Both the position numbers and the translations under genes were made by a program. From positions 1 to 9,505 of the forward strand of contig JBHIER010000093.1 in NCBI GenBank assembly GCA_046760705.1: a stretch of 9,505 nucleotides of DNA. The letters are read 5' to 3'. This document shows, in pieces, positions 7,001-9,505 of this stretch. The stretch comes from JBHIER01 sp046760705 [NCBI: bacterium] (GTDB lineage Bacteria > JBHIER01 > G020348925). The notes beneath the pieces are model-generated. The model was given only the letters and a program-made list of their open reading frames with translations. It was not told the origin of the DNA and searched no databases. How positions within the stretch are numbered: position 1 is the stretch's first letter; the number at the start of each line of letters is the position of its first letter.

Positions 7001-7423
7001 ATGGACAGTTGTTACGGGCGCTTTGAAAGAGATGAAGATATGGATGACTTTGAGAGGATCATAAGAGAGAGTGAAGAAATCCTCATCTTTGCTTTTGATG
7101 AGTTGAAGGAGGCAAGGAGGGAACAGGATGAGATGAGGGCAAGGCAGGTTTGTGAAAAGGGATATCTCAGCCTGATCAAAGCCTTTAATGCCTTTTTTGT
7201 GAAGAGGGGAAAAAAGGTAGAGGAACTTCCTCAAGGTGAGCGGCGGAGAAGATATTTTCTGCACACTGTAGGAGGGAGAGAATTGGAAAATCTCTATGAT
7301 GTTATGCGGCATAGACTCCACATAGAAGGCTTTCATGAGGGTATTATTATCTTTGATAGCTTAGAGGAGGACCTTAAGGAAATAAGTAAATTTGTCTCTG
7401 ATCTCAAAGATGGCAAGTTTTAA
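7001..7423 (+). CDS. HEPN-superfamily, PaREP1/DUF5618-like helical protein (140 aa)
   Basis: The protein is all-helical and charge-rich. The pattern FAFDELKEARREQDEM, then GYLSLIKAFNAFFVKRGKK..ELP, then ELENLYDVMRHRLHIEGFHEG fits PaREP1/DUF5618-type HEPN proteins, where the LHI-x-G-x2-x-G block near the end is characteristic. HEPN proteins are often toxins or RNases beside a nucleotidyltransferase antitoxin, but no such partner gene is visible here, and the R-x4-6-H ribonuclease motif of toxic HEPNs is not clear to me. The frame stays open upstream to a GTG at 6968; the ATG at 7001 (GGAG just before it) is preferred, and the ATG at 7040, where helix one begins, is also possible. A good promoter lies 50-80 nt upstream. 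Codon use is A- and G-rich, unlike the operon to its left, suggesting separate origin. Confidence 0.65.
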   Translation: MDSCYGRFERDEDMDDFERIIRESEEILIFAFDELKEARREQDEMRARQVCEKGYLSLIKAFNAFFVKRGKKVEELPQGERRRRYFLHTVGGRELENLYDVMRHRLHIEGFHEGIIIFDSLEEDLKEISKFVSDLKDGKF

Positions 7424-7469
7424 AAGATGAGTGATCTTGGAGAACTCTCTTAGCTTATATTATTCCTAG

Positions 7470-7484
7470 CGCGGCAGAGCCGCG
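7470..7484 (+). terminator. GC-rich hairpin after the HEPN-like gene, terminator-like but lacking a T-run
   Basis: CGCGGC (7470-7475), loop AGA, GCCGCG (7479-7484): a six-base-pair all-GC stem 46 nt after the stop codon. The sequence after it is ATCGCACTTTG, not a clear T-run, so intrinsic termination is possible but weak. It also overlaps GCGATCGC at 7482-7489. Confidence 0.3.
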
Positions 7485-7506
7485 ATCGCACTTTGAGAAT
7501 AAGTAT

Positions 7507-7656
7507 ATCAGATGATCAGGGCATCAGTGGGAAGAATATCAGGGGATCAGAACATCAGGTTCACCCCATTAGATGGAGTGCAGTTACTATGTCACAGGGT
7601 AGATCTGATATTCTGGTAATCTGATCCCCTTCCTACTGATTTGCTGATACTCTGAT
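7507..7656. repeat. 150-nt inverted repeat built from ATCAG motifs mostly 8 nt apart
   Basis: ATCAG begins at 7507, 7515, 7523, 7538, 7546 and 7554. Its complement CTGAT begins at 7605, 7621, 7636, 7644 and 7652, with a one-base variant CTGGT at 7613. The spacing is 8, 8, 15, 8, 8 in both arms, so they mirror each other. Aligning 7509-7559 with the reverse complement of 7604-7654 gives 36 matches in 51 without gaps. About 30 nt remain in the centre. No ORF is supported here. It could be a REP/MITE-like element, a cruciform or a protein-binding array. Confidence 0.7.
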
Positions 7657-7691
7657 CTGCTTTAATTTCTTTTTTTGCACAAAAAACAAAG

Positions 7692-8808
7692 ATTTTAGCG
7701 GACAGAATTGCTCGAAATGATCCTTGCCCATGCGGCAGTGGAAAGAAATACAAGAAGTGCTGTATGTCCAGAGACAAGGGAGGGCGAGCCGCAACCCCTG
7801 TTAGACAGTCGATGGCCGAGGAGCCGATACCACCCCCTCACAAAGATCGGAGGATGACGCTCAGAATGGTCACTGGGAACGCTTAGAGGCCGGAGACTAC
7901 GAGGACCAGATCGCCACCTATCTCGAGGAGCTGAAAGCGGGTACTCTGAATGAAGACTCGGCCCTTGAAATGCTCTCAACAATCCATACACAAGCCTGCA
8001 GAGGGGGAGAGTATGCACGCTTTGCAGAATTGATCGAATGTTTGAAAAAGGAGCAGCCGCAACGATATTGTTCGATATCAGCTACTACACTTTGTATCTG
8101 ATTGAGGGTGAGATCGCTCAGGGCAGTGCCAAGAGACTGCCTGAACTCGTCTCCGCTTGGGCCGAGGAACCCGATCGTAACATCGAGATGTTCTTCCAGG
8201 TCATCGAGCTTTTGATGTATCATGGCCACACCGAGCCACTGATCGTAGCGATGAAAAAAGGTTGGCCCAAGATCTCCACTTCCCACGAGATCATGTCCTG
8301 GGGAATCGAAGAATTTAGTGACATTCTCAGTCAACTGCTCATTTTCGATTATCTCGACAGGACGGAAAACCTCAAGGCTGTTGATCCTGCATTACAAAAA
8401 AAGCTTCAACCCTTTAGTAAAATTGGTTCTAAAAGGTTGGAACAAATTCTGTGCCACCTATCAGGGCAGGAAGAGCGAACCTGGAATGTGTCGGACTTTG
8501 AGGTGGGTATGGATATTGACCAATGGGGCGAACAACTATTCTGGCTGTCTCTCGACTTTCTGAGTGAACTGCGTTGGAATGAGGGCATTCCCTTCAGCAA
8601 AGGGGAGCTCGGTCGGACCCAACTACTTGACTCCCTTCTGTGCGATGAGCATCTCGAGGAAAGAGAACAGGGAGTTACACTCCTGTACCCCTGCCAGGGC
8701 TCGTTCGATTGTTTCCTTGGGCAACTTTTCGGCTTCTTCGTCACTTGGATCTTCCGACAGAATCAGGGTGAATTCGTGTTCTTTCATGGCTTCTTCGTTT
8801 CTCGATAG
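7692..8808 (+). pseudogene. Decayed SEC-C zinc-motif protein gene with no standard start codon and two frame breaks
   Basis: Three frames together read as one protein. Part one, ending at a TAG at 7884, carries the SEC-C zinc motif [21 protein letters not shown] normally lies near a protein end, but no ATG, GTG or TTG lies between the preceding stop (7653) and the motif; ATT at 7692 or 7707 are the only near-starts. Part two (frame open from about 7805) reads [19 protein letters not shown] to LIECLKKEQPQ. Part three (from about 8038) reads FDISYYTLYLIEGEIAQG to WNEGIPFSKGELGRTQLLD, a helical domain often attached to SEC-C. Each switch needs one added base, the first plausibly in the C5 run at 7833-7837, the second near 8045-8076. 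After about 8650 the frame looks like antisense of the minus-strand ORF. The native function of such proteins is not established. Confidence 0.7.
8623..8787 (-). CDS. Short ORF with an antitoxin-like N-terminus, overlapping the SEC-C remnant (54 aa)
   Basis: The start MKEHEFTLILSEDPSDEEAE closely resembles a family of small proteins, often annotated as antitoxin-like or DNA-binding, that read FTLxL..DPTDEEAxxLYEAGCDD. The expected glycine- and aspartate-rich centre is missing: after EKL the protein continues PKETIERALAGVQEC, which could match the family's later ETI-x-SAL-x-DV helix, so an internal deletion is likely. The last 15 or so residues lie opposite convincing SEC-C coding sequence and are probably chance. 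The ATG at 8787 has GAAGAAG just upstream and a possible promoter 220 nt away. I recognise the N-terminus only from memory, so treat this as a remnant or a short variant. Confidence 0.4.
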   Translation of the reverse strand: MKEHEFTLILSEDPSDEEAEKLPKETIERALAGVQECNSLFSFLEMLIAQKGVK

Positions 8809-8820
8809 TTGACCTCATTG

Positions 8821-8922
8821 CTATCGATTTGTGGTCATTGCACGATCACGAGTGGGGACATTGGTCAACACCTCGGCGGATGTCACGGGCATGACTCTCC
8901 GGATTCGGCGAAGTGGACATTA
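8821..8922. repeat. Three degenerate repeats resembling IS21-family end repeats
   Basis: Three stretches share a GTGG-(G)-N-CATT core preceded by a CGA-like segment: 8821-8841 (TTGTGGTCATTGC), 8843-8864 (GAGTGGGGACATTGG) and 8902-8922 (GAAGTGGACATTAT). IS21-type elements carry multiple degenerate terminal repeats of this style. No transposase or IstB gene is visible, so this would be a solo remnant. It occupies part of the 344-base gene-poor stretch 8788-9131, which otherwise holds a candidate promoter and an AT-rich part without an ORF. Confidence 0.3.
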
Positions 8923-9004
8923 TCCGGGCTGAAATGAACATCCTGAAAATCCATCCCACAATCTGTGTATTTCTCCCTCGGACCCCCTGGTCCCTGGTCC
9001 ATAA

Positions 9005-9031
9005 ATTAAAATCTATTCAACCCCTTGTCAA
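9005..9031 (-). promoter_or_regulatory. Candidate sigma70-type promoter reading leftward toward 8787
   Basis: On the minus strand a perfect TTGACA at 9031-9026 is followed after 15 nt by TTTAAT at 9010-9005 (5 of 6 to TATAAT). The spacing is two bases shorter than ideal. Transcripts would start near 8998 and cross the degenerate repeats to the small ORF starting at 8787. Confidence 0.4.
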
Positions 9032-9131
9032 GCGCTTTCTCCCTAAATTGCGGTCAGCCCTCACCAGTGGAAAACCACAAAAATCTTCTATCCCGAGTTG
9101 TGTTATTTTTACTGAAGCAGAACATGTTCAC

Positions 9132-9428
9132 TCATTTCAATAGTGATGCTAAGCCGAAACCGACGACAACCAAGAAAGTTCCTATCATCAATGGCGTAAG
9201 AAATTTGTAAACTACGTGATTCAATGCACCGACATTTCGTGTAAGTTTTACTATTTCCTCTCCTATTTCGTAAATACTTCGCGTCTCCAGCGTTCGAAGG
9301 TAATCCTTTTCCATCCTTGGAATTTCCCCCTTAGCCTGCTCTTCGTCTGGAGAGAACGGCTCCTTTACTGATACAGCAAGTCTGTGAAATTCAACGGTAC
9401 AAAAAGGGGACAAATAATCCAGAGTCAA
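9132..9428 (-). CDS. Small protein with a single C-terminal membrane segment, unknown function (98 aa)
   Basis: I do not recognise the family. Residues about 30-65 are hydrophilic and helical (DEEQAKGEIPRMEKDYLRT, IYEIGEEIVKLTRN), and residues about 75-97 form one strongly hydrophobic helix (FLTPLMIGTFLVVVGFGLAS) ending in a lysine at the stop, a tail-anchored layout with the soluble part probably in the cytoplasm. The assumed start is a TTG at 9428, overlapping the stop of the preceding reading frame as TTGA. No clear ribosome site precedes it, so it may be coupled to the upstream gene, or the two frames may be one gene with a lost base. An internal ATG at residue 39 is another possible start. 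Confidence 0.5.
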   Translation of the reverse strand: MTLDYLSPFCTVEFHRLAVSVKEPFSPDEEQAKGEIPRMEKDYLRTLETRSIYEIGEEIVKLTRNVGALNHVVYKFLTPLMIGTFLVVVGFGLASLLK

Positions 9429-9505
9429 ACTGGGAGGTGCAGCATTGTAACGACTTCCTCAAGAGATTCGAAGTCATTCGGAGTGAGAACCTTTCGTTGA
9501 ACGAT
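9425..9505 (-). CDS. C-terminal end of an unidentified gene cut by the window edge
   Basis: The last 26 codons of a minus-strand frame entering from the right edge read VLTPNDFESLEEVVTMLHLP and end in TGA at 9427-9425. The stretch is helical and protein-like but too short to identify. Its stop overlaps the proposed TTG start of the membrane-protein ORF, so it may be that protein's own N-terminal part with a frame break between. Confidence 0.3.
   Translation of the reverse strand: MVQRKVLTPNDFESLEEVVTMLHLPV

Noticed and set aside
6893-7336. 147-codon minus-strand ORF opposite the HEPN-like gene
   Set aside because: Its composition is that of an antisense shadow, and the plus strand has the promoter, a ribosome site and a recognisable helical protein pattern.
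7507-7656. CRISPR array
   Set aside because: The repeated units are only 5 nt at 8-nt spacing and inverted between arms; there are no spacers of CRISPR length and no cas genes.
8821-8892. 23-codon minus-strand ORF starting MPVTSAEVL
   Set aside because: Too short, no family match, and it lies within the degenerate repeats.

Overview
The window looks like a piece of an anaerobic, moderately GC-rich bacterial genome. The best guess is a sulfate reducer, a syntroph or a relative (Desulfobacterota-like). This rests only on the HdrA/MvhD plus NuoE/NuoF gene content; no taxonomic marker gene is present.

Left two thirds (1-6784) is one minus-strand operon, read from high to low coordinates. In order it holds: a doubtful small ORF (6784-6509); a GHKL/HATPase protein with no histidine phosphoacceptor domain, broken by a frameshift (6528-5931); an HndB-like thioredoxin-fold ferredoxin (5896-5513); a response-regulator receiver domain fused in frame to a NuoE-type [2Fe-2S] subunit (5438-4545); a large NuoF/HndC-type flavoprotein (4328-2520); a short NuoG/HoxU-like iron-sulfur subunit (2509-1862); an HdrA flavoprotein with a one-base frameshift (1805-148); and the first 31 codons of an MvhD-like subunit (94-1). 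Together these suggest a soluble complex passing electrons between NAD(P)H (NuoEF module), iron-sulfur carriers and an HdrA-MvhD bifurcating unit. HdrB/HdrC or other partners may lie beyond position 1. The REC domain inside the NuoE subunit, with a HATPase protein upstream in the same operon, suggests that phosphorylation could act directly on the enzyme. This is the most unusual feature here.

The 216-base gap before the NuoF gene carries two near-identical 29-nt repeats and several small hairpins. A perfect 10-bp inverted repeat sits over the start of the HATPase gene.

Right third (6900-9505) is accessory-looking. A well-formed plus-strand sigma70-type promoter drives a lone HEPN/PaREP1-like (DUF5618-like) gene of different base composition. 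A 150-nt inverted repeat built from ATCAG motifs mostly 8 nt apart follows. Next is a decayed SEC-C zinc-motif gene with no standard start codon and two frame breaks, ending in collision with a short antisense ORF whose N-terminus resembles a small antitoxin-like family. Degenerate repeats resembling IS21-type ends, a candidate minus-strand promoter, a small C-terminally anchored membrane protein and a gene cut by the window edge complete the region.

Several frame breaks fall at or near homopolymers. Before calling those genes dead, raw reads should be checked, because assembly error and true decay look the same here.
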